DNA from: SHWB01 sp050246875 | GTDB lineage: Bacteria > Pseudomonadota > Alphaproteobacteria > UBA6615 | Reading direction: 5' to 3' | Assembly: GCA_050246875.1 (NCBI GenBank) | Contig: JBFWVF010000002.1 | Coordinates: forward strand, 124,001 to 188,000 | Length of the DNA: 64,000 bases | The notes under the pieces: model-generated | Told to the model about the DNA's origin: nothing | Databases searched by the model: none | Seen by the model: only the letters and a program-made list of their open reading frames with translations | Shown here: positions 1 through 8,050 of the stretch, piece after piece | How the letters are laid out: the number at the start of each line of letters is the position of its first letter | Numbering within the stretch: position 1 is the first letter of the stretch | Position numbers and translations under genes: made by a program

Positions 1-23
1 TCGATGCCGATGACTTTGGCCAT
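1..23 (-). CDS. dnaK: DnaK chaperone, N-terminal start only (partial)
   Basis: Read on the minus strand, the first 23 bases give ATG and then codons for MAKVIGI, the usual start of the Hsp70 chaperone DnaK. An AAGGAGA ribosome site lies about seven bases upstream. The rest of the gene lies beyond the window edge. Its position just after grpE on the same strand fits the heat-shock order hrcA-grpE-dnaK. Only the first seven codons are visible, so the call rests on the N-terminus and its neighbours. Confidence 0.85.
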
Positions 24-134
24 GATGCAATCTCTCCTTGTGGCAGGCCCGCCCCGCCCGTATCGGCGCGCGGCCGGACCCCCGCTTCAAGATGGCTGTC
101 CCGGGGCGCGACCCCGGCGACGAGCGCTGAGGCT

Positions 135-163
135 GATATAGGCAGCGAGCCGGTTTCCCGCAA
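135..163 (-). promoter_or_regulatory. Candidate sigma-70-type promoter for dnaK
   Basis: On the minus strand a TTGCGG (158-163) and a TATATC (135-140) are separated by 17 bases, a plausible -35/-10 pair. It lies in the 188-bp grpE-dnaK gap, so dnaK may have its own transcript. A CTTGAA on the same strand (84-89) could be part of a heat-shock sigma-32 site, but no good matching -10 is seen. No CIRCE-type repeat was found here. Confidence 0.4.
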
Positions 164-211
164 CCCTCGGTAACCGCACCTATATTTCCGGCAGGCGCGG
201 CCCGTAACGGC

Positions 212-814
212 TCAGGCGGTGGTGTCGACGCGCAGGCCGGGACCGGCGCCGCCCTTCGTCACCGCCACCCGGGCCGGCCGCAGCAGGCGGTCGTCGATCA
301 TGTAGCCGGCCTGCATAACCTGGGCGACACGGCCGCCCGGCTGGCCCGGCACCTCGATCTCGAACATGGCCTCGTGCCGGTTGGGGTCGAAGGCTTCGCC
401 CTCGGGCACGATGCGGTGGACCTTCCAGCGCTCGAACACCGCCTGCAGGCCGCGGCCGACCGCCTCGATGCCGGAGACGAGGCCGGCCAGCGGATGGTCC
501 TCGGCGCGCGCCTCGGCGGGCACCGCCGACAGGGCGCGCTCGAGGTTGTCGGCGACCTCGACGAGGTCGCGGGCGAAATTCGTCACGGCGTAGCGCCGCG
601 TGTCCTCGATCTGCCGCTCGGCGCGCTTGCGCTGGTTCTCGGCGTCGGCAAGAGCGCGCAGGAGCTGGTCCTTGAGCTGCGCCACCTCGGCCTGAAGGGC
701 GGCGGGGTCGGGCCCTGCGCCGATCGGCTCCGGCGCGGCGTCGGCCGGCGGCTCGGGGGCGAAGGGGTTGTCGGGGGCGGCCGGGTCGGGCTTGCCGTCG
801 GTCGGCTGGTTCAT
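212..814 (-). CDS. grpE: GrpE nucleotide exchange factor
   Basis: A 200-residue cytoplasmic co-chaperone that drives ADP release from DnaK. Residues 1-40 are Pro/Ala/Asp rich and probably disordered. A long heptad-like coiled coil covers roughly 43-100, and the C-terminal beta-wing carries the family segment GYMIDDRLLRPARV near 175-188. The start is an ATG at 814 giving MNQPTDGKP; the frame stays open far upstream, but that part is the antisense-like shadow of hrcA. It lies 35 bp downstream of hrcA and 188 bp upstream of dnaK on the same strand, so co-transcription with hrcA is likely. Confidence 0.95.
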   Translation of the reverse strand: MNQPTDGKPDPAAPDNPFAPEPPADAAPEPIGAGPDPAALQAEVAQLKDQLLRALADAENQRKRAERQIEDTRRYAVTNFARDLVEVADNLERALSAVPAEARAEDHPLAGLVSGIEAVGRGLQAVFERWKVHRIVPEGEAFDPNRHEAMFEIEVPGQPGGRVAQVMQAGYMIDDRLLRPARVAVTKGGAGPGLRVDTTA

Positions 815-849
815 CGCAAATCCATGGCTTCGTTCGGGTTGGGCCGCCG

Positions 850-1893
850 TCAGTCGATCATGCGGCCGATGACGCGCGCGGTGTAGTCGACCACCGGCAC
901 GATGCGGGCGTAGTTGAGGCGGGTCGGGCCGATGACGCCGACGGCACCGACGATCTTCTCGTCGCGGTTGGTGTAGGGCGCGACGATCATCGAGCAGCCG
1001 GCAAGACCGAACAGCTCGTTTTCCGCGCCGATGTAGACCTGCACGCCAGCGCCGCGCAGCGTCGCGTCGAGCAGGCGCGACAGGCCCTCCTTCTTTTCCA
1101 GCAGGGCGAACAGGCCGCGCACCCGTTCGAGGTCCTCGACGGCGTGGACGTCGTCGAGCAGCCGGCCGGTGCCGGCGACGATCAGCACCGGCTCGCGGCG
1201 GTCGCCCCCCTCGGTGGCGAGGCCCTGCGAGACCAGCCGGCGGGTCAGTTCGTCGAGGTCGCGGCGATGCTGTTCCAGTTCGCCGGCGAGCTGCTGGCGA
1301 GCCTCCTCGACGGTGCGCCCGACCATGCGCGAGGACAGGAAGTTGGTCGCCTCGACGAGCGAGGCCATCGGCAGGCCGAGCGGCAGTTCGATGACGCGGT
1401 TCTCGACCTGGCCGTCGTCGAGCACCAGCACCACCAGCGCCCGTCCCGGCCCCAGGGCGACGAACTCGATATGGCGCAGCCGGCCCTCGCGCTTGGGCGC
1501 GAAGACCAGCCCGGCGCAGTTGGCGAGGCCCGACAGCATGCGCGTCGCCTCTTCCAGCGACTGCTGCGCGCTGCGCCCGGTGCCGGCGCACTTGGCATCG
1601 ATCTCGCGCCGTTCGTCCTCGGTCAGGCGGCCGACCTCGAGCAGCCCGTCGACGAACAGGCGCAGGCCGAGTTCGGTCGGCAGCCGCCCGGCCGAGGTGT
1701 GCGGCGCATAGAGCAGGCCGGCGTCCTGCAGGTCGGCCATGACGTTGCGGATGGTGGCCGGCGACAGGTCGGCCCCCAGCTTGCGCGCCAGCGTGCGCGA
1801 GCCGACCGGCTCGCCGGTCTCGACATAGGTGTCGACGACGAGGCGCAGGACCTCGCGCGAGCGAGCGTTGAGCTGGGTCAGCAGATCGGCCAT
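850..1893 (-). CDS. hrcA: HrcA heat-inducible transcription repressor
   Basis: A 347-residue repressor that binds CIRCE operators of groESL-type genes and is tuned by GroEL. The N-terminal winged helix covers residues 1-75 and includes SPATIRNVMADLQDAGLL (44-61), followed by the family motif PHTSAGRLPTELG. The C-terminal half ends in a GAF-like region with SMIVAPYTNRDEKIVGAVG and IGPTRLNYARI. Length and both ends match the family. It is first in the hrcA-grpE-dnaK run and divergent from rph. No CIRCE element is visible in the 152-bp gap upstream, so autoregulation is not supported by the sequence. Confidence 0.96.
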   Translation of the reverse strand: MADLLTQLNARSREVLRLVVDTYVETGEPVGSRTLARKLGADLSPATIRNVMADLQDAGLLYAPHTSAGRLPTELGLRLFVDGLLEVGRLTEDERREIDAKCAGTGRSAQQSLEEATRMLSGLANCAGLVFAPKREGRLRHIEFVALGPGRALVVLVLDDGQVENRVIELPLGLPMASLVEATNFLSSRMVGRTVEEARQQLAGELEQHRRDLDELTRRLVSQGLATEGGDRREPVLIVAGTGRLLDDVHAVEDLERVRGLFALLEKKEGLSRLLDATLRGAGVQVYIGAENELFGLAGCSMIVAPYTNRDEKIVGAVGVIGPTRLNYARIVPVVDYTARVIGRMID

Positions 1894-2045
1894 GACGGCG
1901 GGCCAGCATCCTTCCTACGGGCTCGCATACTTAGGGGTCCGGGCGGGCGCGATCAAGCGCGCGCGCCGCCGAGGCTGGACGCCAAGGCGCTGGCGAGGCT
2001 AGGTTTTCGCCCCGCCGTCCGGCGTGCAGCAGAAAGTCCGATACC

Positions 2046-2810
2046 ATGCCCAAGGCCGCCCCCAAGGCTGCGCCGCGCCCGTCCGGCCGCGCCGCCGACG
2101 CCATGCGCGAGGTCACGCTCCAGGCTGGCGCCGCGCCCTATGCCGAGGGCTCGTGCCTCGCCGCTTTCGGCAACACCCGCGTGCTCTGCGCCGCCTCCAT
2201 CGAGGACCGGCCGCCGCCGTGGCTGCGCGGCAAGGGCCGCGGCTGGGTGACGGCGGAGTACGGCATGCTGCCGCGCTCGACCCACACCCGCACCGACCGC
2301 GAGGCGGTGCGCGGCAAGCAGTCCGGCCGCACGCAGGAGATCCAGCGCCTGATCGGCCGCGCGTTGCGCGCCGTCATCGACCTCGAGGCGCTGGGCGAAC
2401 GGCAGATCAGAATCGACTGCGACGTGCTGCAGGCCGATGGTGGCACGCGCACCGCCTCGGTGACCGGCGCCTGCGTCGCCCTGCACCTCGCCTGCCGGCA
2501 CCTCGTCGCCGCCGGCGCCATCGCCGCCGACCCGATGCGGGGGCTGGTCGCCGCCGTCTCCTGCGGCATCGTCGCCGGAAAGCCGGTGCTCGACCTCGAC
2601 TACGCCGAGGATTCGACCGCCGACGCCGACGCCAATTTCGTCCTCACCGACAAGGGCCTGCTGGTCGAGGTGCAGGGCACCGCCGAGGGCGCGCCGTTCT
2701 CGCGCGTGCAGTTCAACCGCCTGCTGGCGCTGGCCGCCGCCGGCACCGAGGCGCTGGTGGCGGCACAGCGCCGCGCGCTCGGCGACGCCGCGCCGAAGCG
2801 CGGGCGCTGA
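2046..2810 (+). CDS. rph: Ribonuclease PH
   Basis: A 254-residue phosphorolytic 3'-5' exoribonuclease that trims tRNA 3' ends. Family segments are plain: the conserved start region (RPSGRAADAMREV), the Arg-rich substrate loop GKGRGWVTAEYGMLPRSTHT, SGRTQEIQRLIGRALR, and the phosphate-site and catalytic region around DCDVLQADGGTRTASVTGA. Length matches the family. It is divergent from hrcA, an order common in Alphaproteobacteria. The stop codon overlaps the next ATG (TGATG), so rdgB is probably translated by coupling. Confidence 0.96.
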   Translation: MPKAAPKAAPRPSGRAADAMREVTLQAGAAPYAEGSCLAAFGNTRVLCAASIEDRPPPWLRGKGRGWVTAEYGMLPRSTHTRTDREAVRGKQSGRTQEIQRLIGRALRAVIDLEALGERQIRIDCDVLQADGGTRTASVTGACVALHLACRHLVAAGAIAADPMRGLVAAVSCGIVAGKPVLDLDYAEDSTADADANFVLTDKGLLVEVQGTAEGAPFSRVQFNRLLALAAAGTEALVAAQRRALGDAAPKRGR

Positions 2811-3412
2811 TGGCACGGCGCCTCGCCCCCGGCCGGCTGGTGATCGCCAGCCACAACGCCGGCAAGGTGCGCGAGATCGCCGATTTGCTGGGGCCGTTCG
2901 GCATGGAGGTCGTCAGCGCCGGCGCGCTCGGCCTGCCCGAGCCCGAGGAGACCGAGGACAGCTTCGCCGGCAATGCCGCGCTGAAGGCGCTGGCCGCCGC
3001 ACGCAGCGCCGGCCTCCCGGCGCTGGCCGACGATTCCGGGCTTGCCGTCCACGCTCTGGGCGGCCAGCCCGGCATCCATTCGGCGCGCTGGGGCGGGCTG
3101 CGGCGCGACTTCGCCGCCGCGATGGCGCGGGTGATGCGCGAGATCGGCGACAATCCGGATCACGGCGCGGAATTCGTCTGCGCCCTTGCCCTGGCGTGGC
3201 CGGATGGCCATGTCGAGGGCTTCGAGGGTCGTGTCGTCGGCACCCTGGCCTGGCCGCCGCGCGGTACGCGCGGCTTCGGCTACGATCCTATCTTCGTGCC
3301 GGCGGGCGACACGCGCACCTTCGGCGAGATCGACCCGGACGAGAAGCACCGCATGTCGCATCGCGCCCGCGCCTTCGCGAAGCTGGTCGCGGCCTGTTTC
3401 GGACAGGGATGA
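2810..3412 (+). CDS. rdgB: RdgB/HAM1 non-canonical purine NTP pyrophosphatase
   Basis: A 200-residue enzyme that hydrolyses ITP, dITP and XTP to monophosphates, cleaning the nucleotide pool. Motifs: SHNAGK (14-19) for triphosphate binding, DDSGL (74-78) for the metal and catalytic acid, FGYDP (156-160), and a C-terminal SHR (183-185) contacting the base. The ATG overlaps the rph stop. Length is normal. The pair rph-rdgB followed by hemW is a common alphaproteobacterial order. Confidence 0.96.
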   Translation: MARRLAPGRLVIASHNAGKVREIADLLGPFGMEVVSAGALGLPEPEETEDSFAGNAALKALAAARSAGLPALADDSGLAVHALGGQPGIHSARWGGLRRDFAAAMARVMREIGDNPDHGAEFVCALALAWPDGHVEGFEGRVVGTLAWPPRGTRGFGYDPIFVPAGDTRTFGEIDPDEKHRMSHRARAFAKLVAACFGQG

Positions 3413-3451
3413 TGGGCCACGACGAAATACTGTCGCGACGGCCACGGAGAC

Positions 3452-3556
3452 CCTCATCCTTCGACAGGCTCAGGATGAGGACACACAAGTCAGGATGACG
3501 ATAAGCGCGCCGGGCGCTGCCAATCCGCCTCATCCTGAGCCTGTCGAAGGACGAGG
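3452..3556. repeat. REP-like palindromes, inverted pair (locus A)
   Basis: Two copies of a roughly 29-base imperfect palindrome lie in opposite orientation. Copy 1 is 3452-3480, with outer arms CCTCATCCT and AGGATGAGG. Copy 2 is 3528-3556, with core GAGCCTGTCGAAGGA. They could fold into one long hairpin across the 47-base spacer. Close relatives occur at 49919-50037, and a longer variant occurs at 11187-11350. The right-hand copy runs to within eight bases of the hemW start. The form resembles REP/BIME elements; no transposase is present. Confidence 0.85.
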
Positions 3557-3563
3557 CGGACGC

Positions 3564-4736
3564 ATGGCGACGCCAATCCGCGAAACCAGCCCCGGCTTCG
3601 GCCTCTACGTCCACTGGCCGTTCTGCCTGTCGCTGTGCCCGTACTGCGACTTCAACTCCTACCTCGCGCGCGACGTCGACCACGCGCGCTGGCGCGACGC
3701 CCTGCTGGCGGAACTGGATCACTTCGCGGCACGGACCGGCCGCTGCGCGCTCACCAGCATCTTCTTCGGCGGCGGCACGCCGAGCCTGATGGCGCCGGAA
3801 ACCATCGGCGCCGTCATCGCCCGCGCCCGCGAGCGCTTCGACCTCGCCGCCGACGCCGAGATCACCATGGAAGCCAACCCGACCTCGGTCGAGGCCGGCC
3901 GCCTCGCCGCTTGCCGCGACGCCGGCATCAACCGGGTGAGCCTCGGCGTGCAGTCGCTCGACCCCGACGCCCTCGCCTTCCTCGGCCGCAAGCACTCCGC
4001 CGCCGAGGCGATCGCCGCCGTCGAGACGGCGCGCGGCCTGTTCGACCGCGTCTCCCTCGACCTCATCTACGCCCGTCCCGGCCAGACGGCGAAGGACTGG
4101 CGGGCCGAGCTGGAGCGCGCCCTGCAACTGGCCGGCGGCCACATCTCGGTCTACCAGCTCACGATCGAGGAAGGGACGCCCTTCCATACCCAGCACGCGC
4201 GCGGCGACTTCCGTCTGCCGGCCGAGCGCGGCGCCGTGGCGCTGTGGCAGGCGACACAGGACGTGCTCGGCGCGGCCGGCCTGCCGGCCTACGAGATTTC
4301 CAACCACGCCCGGCCCGGCGAGGCCTGCCGCCACAATCTCACCTACTGGCGGCTCGGCGACTGGATCGGCATCGGCCCCGGCGCGCACGGCAGGCTGACC
4401 CTCGACGGCACACTGCTCGCCACCCGCCAGACCGCCGTGCCCGCGGCCTGGCTCGCCGCCGTGGAGAAGGATGGCCACGCCACCCGCGAGGAGACCGTCA
4501 TCGGCCGCGACGAGATTCGCGACGAGCTGGTGACGATGGGCCTGCGCCTGACTGATGGCATCGCCCGCGACCGCTTCCGCGCGCGTCTCGGCGCCGAGCC
4601 GGAGGACGCGCTCGATGCGTCACGCCTCGGCCGCCTCGTCGCCGGCGGCTTCGTCGTCCTCGACGCGGTCGGCCTGCGCGCCACCCCGGCCGGGCTGCGC
4701 CGGCTCGACGCGGTGCTGGGGGCGCTGGTCGGCTAG
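3564..4736 (+). CDS. hemW: HemW-type radical SAM protein (heme chaperone)
   Basis: A 390-residue protein of the HemW family, formerly called anaerobic coproporphyrinogen oxidase-like. Cys21, Cys25 and Cys28 in CLSLCPYC form the CX3CX2C [4Fe-4S]/SAM site. FFGGGTPSL follows, and the HemW C-terminal domain carries ISNHARPG and the GIGPGAHG segment. HemW proteins are thought to transfer heme and lack coproporphyrinogen oxidase activity. The ATG at 3564 is chosen because it gives the normal N-terminus; the longer open frame runs back through rdgB. Its Shine-Dalgarno-like GGACGAGG sits inside the preceding REP copy. The stop overlaps the convergent gene's stop. Confidence 0.92.
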   Translation: MATPIRETSPGFGLYVHWPFCLSLCPYCDFNSYLARDVDHARWRDALLAELDHFAARTGRCALTSIFFGGGTPSLMAPETIGAVIARARERFDLAADAEITMEANPTSVEAGRLAACRDAGINRVSLGVQSLDPDALAFLGRKHSAAEAIAAVETARGLFDRVSLDLIYARPGQTAKDWRAELERALQLAGGHISVYQLTIEEGTPFHTQHARGDFRLPAERGAVALWQATQDVLGAAGLPAYEISNHARPGEACRHNLTYWRLGDWIGIGPGAHGRLTLDGTLLATRQTAVPAAWLAAVEKDGHATREETVIGRDEIRDELVTMGLRLTDGIARDRFRARLGAEPEDALDASRLGRLVAGGFVVLDAVGLRATPAGLRRLDAVLGALVG

Positions 4737-6103
4737 TTCGACAGCGCCTGGAAGGTCGTCGGCGCGGGATCGACCACGACCGGGCCGTTGCGCCGCACCT
4801 CGAGGATGGCGAGGCCGCGCTCGATGCGGCCGTCGGGCAGCAGGCGGAAGATGCCGTCGATGCCGGCGAAGCCGTTCGGCGCCGTCAGCGCGGCCAACGA
4901 ATAGGGTCCGCCGGCCGCGCCGGCCGCCGGCGCGTCCTTCGCCTCGGCGGCGAGCACGGCGGCGAGCGCCACGGCGTCGTAGGCCAGCGTCGCCAGCCGT
5001 GCCGGCGCGCGGCCGTAGGTCTGCTCGAAGCGAGTGCGGAACGCCTCGCGCGCCTCAGGCGAGGGAGCGGCGAAGCGGGCGCCGACCATCGCCGGCTCGG
5101 TGCCGAGCGAGCGGTCCTCCCACAGCCAGGTGCCGATCAGCCGCACCTGCCCAGGGTCGATGTCGTAGAAGGCGAGCAGCGGCGCAAGGCCCAGCACCTC
5201 CTGCCCGCCGGCGGCGAGCACGATGGCGTCGAAGCCCGGCTCGCCCAGCGTGTCGAGCTTGTCGAGACGGCGCAGCGCCTCCCTGGCGATGTCGTCGTCG
5301 CGCTGCGCCAGTTCGGCGCGCTGCGCCAGCAGGGCGCGGTGGCGGGCGTCGTAGTTGGCGAGGCGGCGTACGGTGGCGTCGGTGCCGGCCTGGTCGCCGG
5401 GGATGTAGACCTCGGCGGCGACGAGCTGCCCGCCGGCGGCGGCGACGGCCTGCTCGGTGGCGCCGGCGACAAGGCGGCCATAGGCCGTGTCCGGCACCAG
5501 CGAGGCGAAGCGGCGGGCACCCTGCGCGGCGGCGAAGCGCACGGCGCGCTCGATCTGCGGCGACGGCCGGAAGCCCATCACCCAGATGCCGTTGCCCGAC
5601 ACGCCGGCATCGTTGGTGAAGGCCACGGCCGGCACGTTGGCGCCGCGCAGCAGCGGCGCGGCGGCCTGCGCCGCATCGGAGAAGAACGGGCCGAGGACCA
5701 GCCCGACGCGGTCGTCGAGCGCCTCGCGCGCCGCGTGCTCGGCGGCGGCGGCCCCGCTACCGGTGTCGCGCGGCAGCAGCGTGAAGTCCGGGCCGGCGAG
5801 GTCGAACACGGCGAGCTGGGCGGCATCCAGCAGATCACGGCCGAGCTGCGCCTGCGGCCCGGACAGCGGCACCAGCAGCGCCACGCGCGAGCTGCCGCGC
5901 TGGACGGCTGGCGGCACCGGCCGCGGCGCCTCGACGGCCGGGGTGCGGTCGAGCGGCGCCGGGGCGGCGGTGGCCGGCCCGGGCGTGGCTTGTGCCGCCG
6001 GACGCGTGCCCGTACCGTCCGTGGCGCAGGCGCCGAGCGCCAGCACCGCCGCAACGCAGGCGACGACGCGCCATGGCCCGCCAGAAATCACGCGTCCGTC
6101 CAA
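4733..6103 (-). CDS. LpoA-like penicillin-binding protein activator lipoprotein
   Basis: A 456-residue lipoprotein with a hydrophobic signal and the lipobox LGAC (Cys26), followed by a Pro/Ala/Thr linker and a type-I periplasmic-binding fold (about 70-440) with VALLVPLSGPQAQLGRDL and GLVLGPFFSD. LpoA (YraM) is an outer-membrane lipoprotein that stimulates PBP1A. The neighbours rsmI (yraL) and yraN are the same as in the E. coli yra locus, which supports this over an amino-acid ABC binding protein. The start is a TTG at 6103, or a GTG at 6091; both keep the signal peptide. The 5' end overlaps divergent rsmI by up to 31 bases, and the 3' end overlaps hemW by three. Confidence 0.85.
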   Translation of the reverse strand: MDGRVISGGPWRVVACVAAVLALGACATDGTGTRPAAQATPGPATAAPAPLDRTPAVEAPRPVPPAVQRGSSRVALLVPLSGPQAQLGRDLLDAAQLAVFDLAGPDFTLLPRDTGSGAAAAEHAAREALDDRVGLVLGPFFSDAAQAAAPLLRGANVPAVAFTNDAGVSGNGIWVMGFRPSPQIERAVRFAAAQGARRFASLVPDTAYGRLVAGATEQAVAAAGGQLVAAEVYIPGDQAGTDATVRRLANYDARHRALLAQRAELAQRDDDIAREALRRLDKLDTLGEPGFDAIVLAAGGQEVLGLAPLLAFYDIDPGQVRLIGTWLWEDRSLGTEPAMVGARFAAPSPEAREAFRTRFEQTYGRAPARLATLAYDAVALAAVLAAEAKDAPAAGAAGGPYSLAALTAPNGFAGIDGIFRLLPDGRIERGLAILEVRRNGPVVVDPAPTTFQALSN

Positions 6104-7002
6104 GGTCCGTCCCCTCCGCTGCGGGCGGCGAGCCTAGCGGTGCCCCGTTGCCGGGACAACCGGCCGCGCTGGCCCCCGGCCTCCACGTCGTCGCCACGCC
6201 GATCGGCAACCTGCGCGACATCACCCTGCGCGCCCTCGACGTGCTCGCCACGGCCGGCACCGTTGCCTGCGAGGACACGCGGGTGACGGCGAAGCTGCTC
6301 GCCGCCCACGGTCTCTCGCGTCCGCTCGTCGCCTGCCACGATCACAACGCCGCCCGCGCCATTCCGTCGCTCATCGGGCGCCTCAAGGATGGCGGAAGCG
6401 TGGCGCTGGTGAGCGACGCCGGCACGCCGCTGGTCTCCGACCCCGGCTTCGCGCTGGTACGCGCCGCGCGCGAGGCCGGCGTCCCGGTGCATGCCGTGCC
6501 CGGTCCAGCTTCGCCGATAGCCGCCCTTTCCGTCGCCGGCCTGCCGGCCGACCGCGTGCTGTTTGCCGGTTTCCTGCCGGCCCGGTCGGCGGCGCGGCGC
6601 ACGGCGCTGGCCGAACTGGCGGCGGTGCCGGCGACGCTGGTGCTGCTCGAGGCGCCGCATCGCCTGCCCGAGTGTCTGGCCGACCTCGCCGCGGTGCTAG
6701 GCCCGCGCGAGGCTGCCGTGGCGCGTGAGCTGACCAAGCTGTTCGAGGAGGTGCGGCGCGGCCCGCTCGATGCGCTGACCGCTCACTATGCCGAAGCCGG
6801 GCCGCCGAAGGGCGAGATCGTCGTCGTCGTGGCGCCGCCCGGCGCCGCCGCGGCGGCGGACGACGACGAGATCGATGCCCTGCTGCGCGCCGCCCTGCGC
6901 CGGGCTAGCCGCCGCGACGCCGTCGCCGAGGTCGCCGCCGCCACCGGACGGCCGAAGCGCGAGGTCTACGCCCGGGCGCTGGCGCTGGACGGCGACGGCT
7001 GA
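6073..7002 (+). CDS. rsmI: RsmI 16S rRNA (cytidine-1402 2'-O) methyltransferase
   Basis: A 309-residue SAM methyltransferase of the tetrapyrrole-methylase fold that modifies C1402 in the ribosomal decoding centre. Signature segments are VVATPIGNLRDIT, ACEDTRVTAKLL, LVSDAGTPLVSDPG, PGPASPIAALS and FAGFLPARSAAR. The ATG at 6073 gives a 40-residue N-terminal tail before the conserved core; a TTG at 6148 is the alternative. The ATG lies inside the 5' end of the divergent lipoprotein gene. The stop is one base before the yraN GTG, so the two are probably coupled. Confidence 0.95.
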   Translation: MARQKSRVRPRSVPSAAGGEPSGAPLPGQPAALAPGLHVVATPIGNLRDITLRALDVLATAGTVACEDTRVTAKLLAAHGLSRPLVACHDHNAARAIPSLIGRLKDGGSVALVSDAGTPLVSDPGFALVRAAREAGVPVHAVPGPASPIAALSVAGLPADRVLFAGFLPARSAARRTALAELAAVPATLVLLEAPHRLPECLADLAAVLGPREAAVARELTKLFEEVRRGPLDALTAHYAEAGPPKGEIVVVVAPPGAAAAADDDEIDALLRAALRRASRRDAVAEVAAATGRPKREVYARALALDGDG

Positions 7003-7003
7003 G

Positions 7004-7366
7004 GTGGCGGCCGATGCCCGCCGGGCCGCCGAGCGGCGCGGCCGCCGCGCCGAGGACGCCGCCGCGCTGTGGCTTGTCCTGCAGGGCTGGCGGGTGCTGG
7101 CGCGCGGCTTCCGCGTGCATGCCGGCGAGGTCGACCTGATCGCGCGGCGCGGCCGCGTCACCGCCTTCGTCGAGGTCAAGGCGCGCGACAGCCTCGCGGA
7201 CGCCGCCGAGGCGGTGACGGCGCGCCAGCGCCGGCGCATCGCCCGCGCCGCCGAGGCCTTCCTTGCCGCACGGCCGCCACGATCCGGCGCCATCCTGCGC
7301 TTCGACGTCGTGCTGGTGCGGCCGTGGCGCCTGCCGCGACATCTGCCGGATGCCTGGCGGCCATAG
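7004..7366 (+). CDS. yraN: YraN (UPF0102) endonuclease-fold protein
   Basis: A 120-residue UPF0102 protein with the restriction-endonuclease-like core: AAERRGRRAEDAAALWL, then GEVDLIARRGRVTAFVEVKAR, giving the ED...EVK arrangement of metal-binding acids. Its function is not established, though a Holliday-junction-resolvase-like fold is predicted for the family. The start is taken as the GTG at 7004, two bases after the rsmI stop, because it gives the normal length; the open frame extends upstream into rsmI without support. Confidence 0.9.
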   Translation: MAADARRAAERRGRRAEDAAALWLVLQGWRVLARGFRVHAGEVDLIARRGRVTAFVEVKARDSLADAAEAVTARQRRRIARAAEAFLAARPPRSGAILRFDVVLVRPWRLPRHLPDAWRP

Positions 7367-7421
7367 CGGCCGCACCGGCAAGGGGTTTGCGACGCGGCGC
7401 CATCCGGGGCACCCTTGCGCC

Positions 7422-8042
7422 ATGACTTTCCGCTTTCCCGCCGCCGCGTTCCTCGCTCTCCTCGGCTGCATCGCGCTCGCCGGCTGCGCGCCCGGCCTGC
7501 TGGTCGGCGCTGGCGCCACCACCGGCGTCGCCGCTTCGGAGGAGCGCGGCATCGACGGCACCGCCGACGACACCATCATCCGCGCCGCCATCAACGACCT
7601 GTGGTTCAAGCACGACCACGAGATGTTCCTCGACGTCGGGCTGCAGATCTACGAGGGCCGCGTGCTGCTGACCGGCCGCGTCGACAAGGAAAGCCAGCGC
7701 GACGACGCCGTCCGCATGGCCTGGCAGCCGAAGGGCGTGAAGGAGGTCATCAGCGAGATCCGCGTCGGCCCCGGCGGCGGCGGCACCGAGCAGTTCGGCC
7801 GCGACGCCGTCATCAGTTCGCGCCTGCGCGCCGAACTGCTGTTCACCAAGGGCGTCAGCTCGATCAACTATTCGGTCCGTACCGTCGAGGGCACGGTCTA
7901 CCTGATCGGCGTCGCCCAGGACCAGGCCGAGCTCGATCGCGTCATCTCGGTCGCGCGCAACCTCGCCGACGTGCAGGCGGTGGTGAACCACGTCATCCTG
8001 AAGACCGACCCGCGCCGCCATCCCGCGGCCGGCGCGAGCTGA
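7422..8042 (+). CDS. BON-domain lipoprotein (OsmY/YraP-like)
   Basis: A 206-residue lipoprotein. The signal peptide ends in LAGC (Cys22), so the mature protein is probably anchored in the envelope. Two BON domains follow, at about 50-115 and 125-195, each with the turn seen in YEGRVLLTGRV and VEGTVYLIGVA. BON domains are thought to bind phospholipid. E. coli YraP (DolP) has the same architecture and also lies near yraN, so an envelope-maintenance role is a fair inference. The ATG at 7422 is chosen because it begins the signal peptide. Confidence 0.9.
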   Translation: MTFRFPAAAFLALLGCIALAGCAPGLLVGAGATTGVAASEERGIDGTADDTIIRAAINDLWFKHDHEMFLDVGLQIYEGRVLLTGRVDKESQRDDAVRMAWQPKGVKEVISEIRVGPGGGGTEQFGRDAVISSRLRAELLFTKGVSSINYSVRTVEGTVYLIGVAQDQAELDRVISVARNLADVQAVVNHVILKTDPRRHPAAGAS

Positions 8043-8050
8043 CGGCGGCG

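Noticed and set aside
1894..2045. CIRCE operator for hrcA
   Set aside because: No TTAGCACTC-type arm with its inverted partner was found in the hrcA-rph gap.
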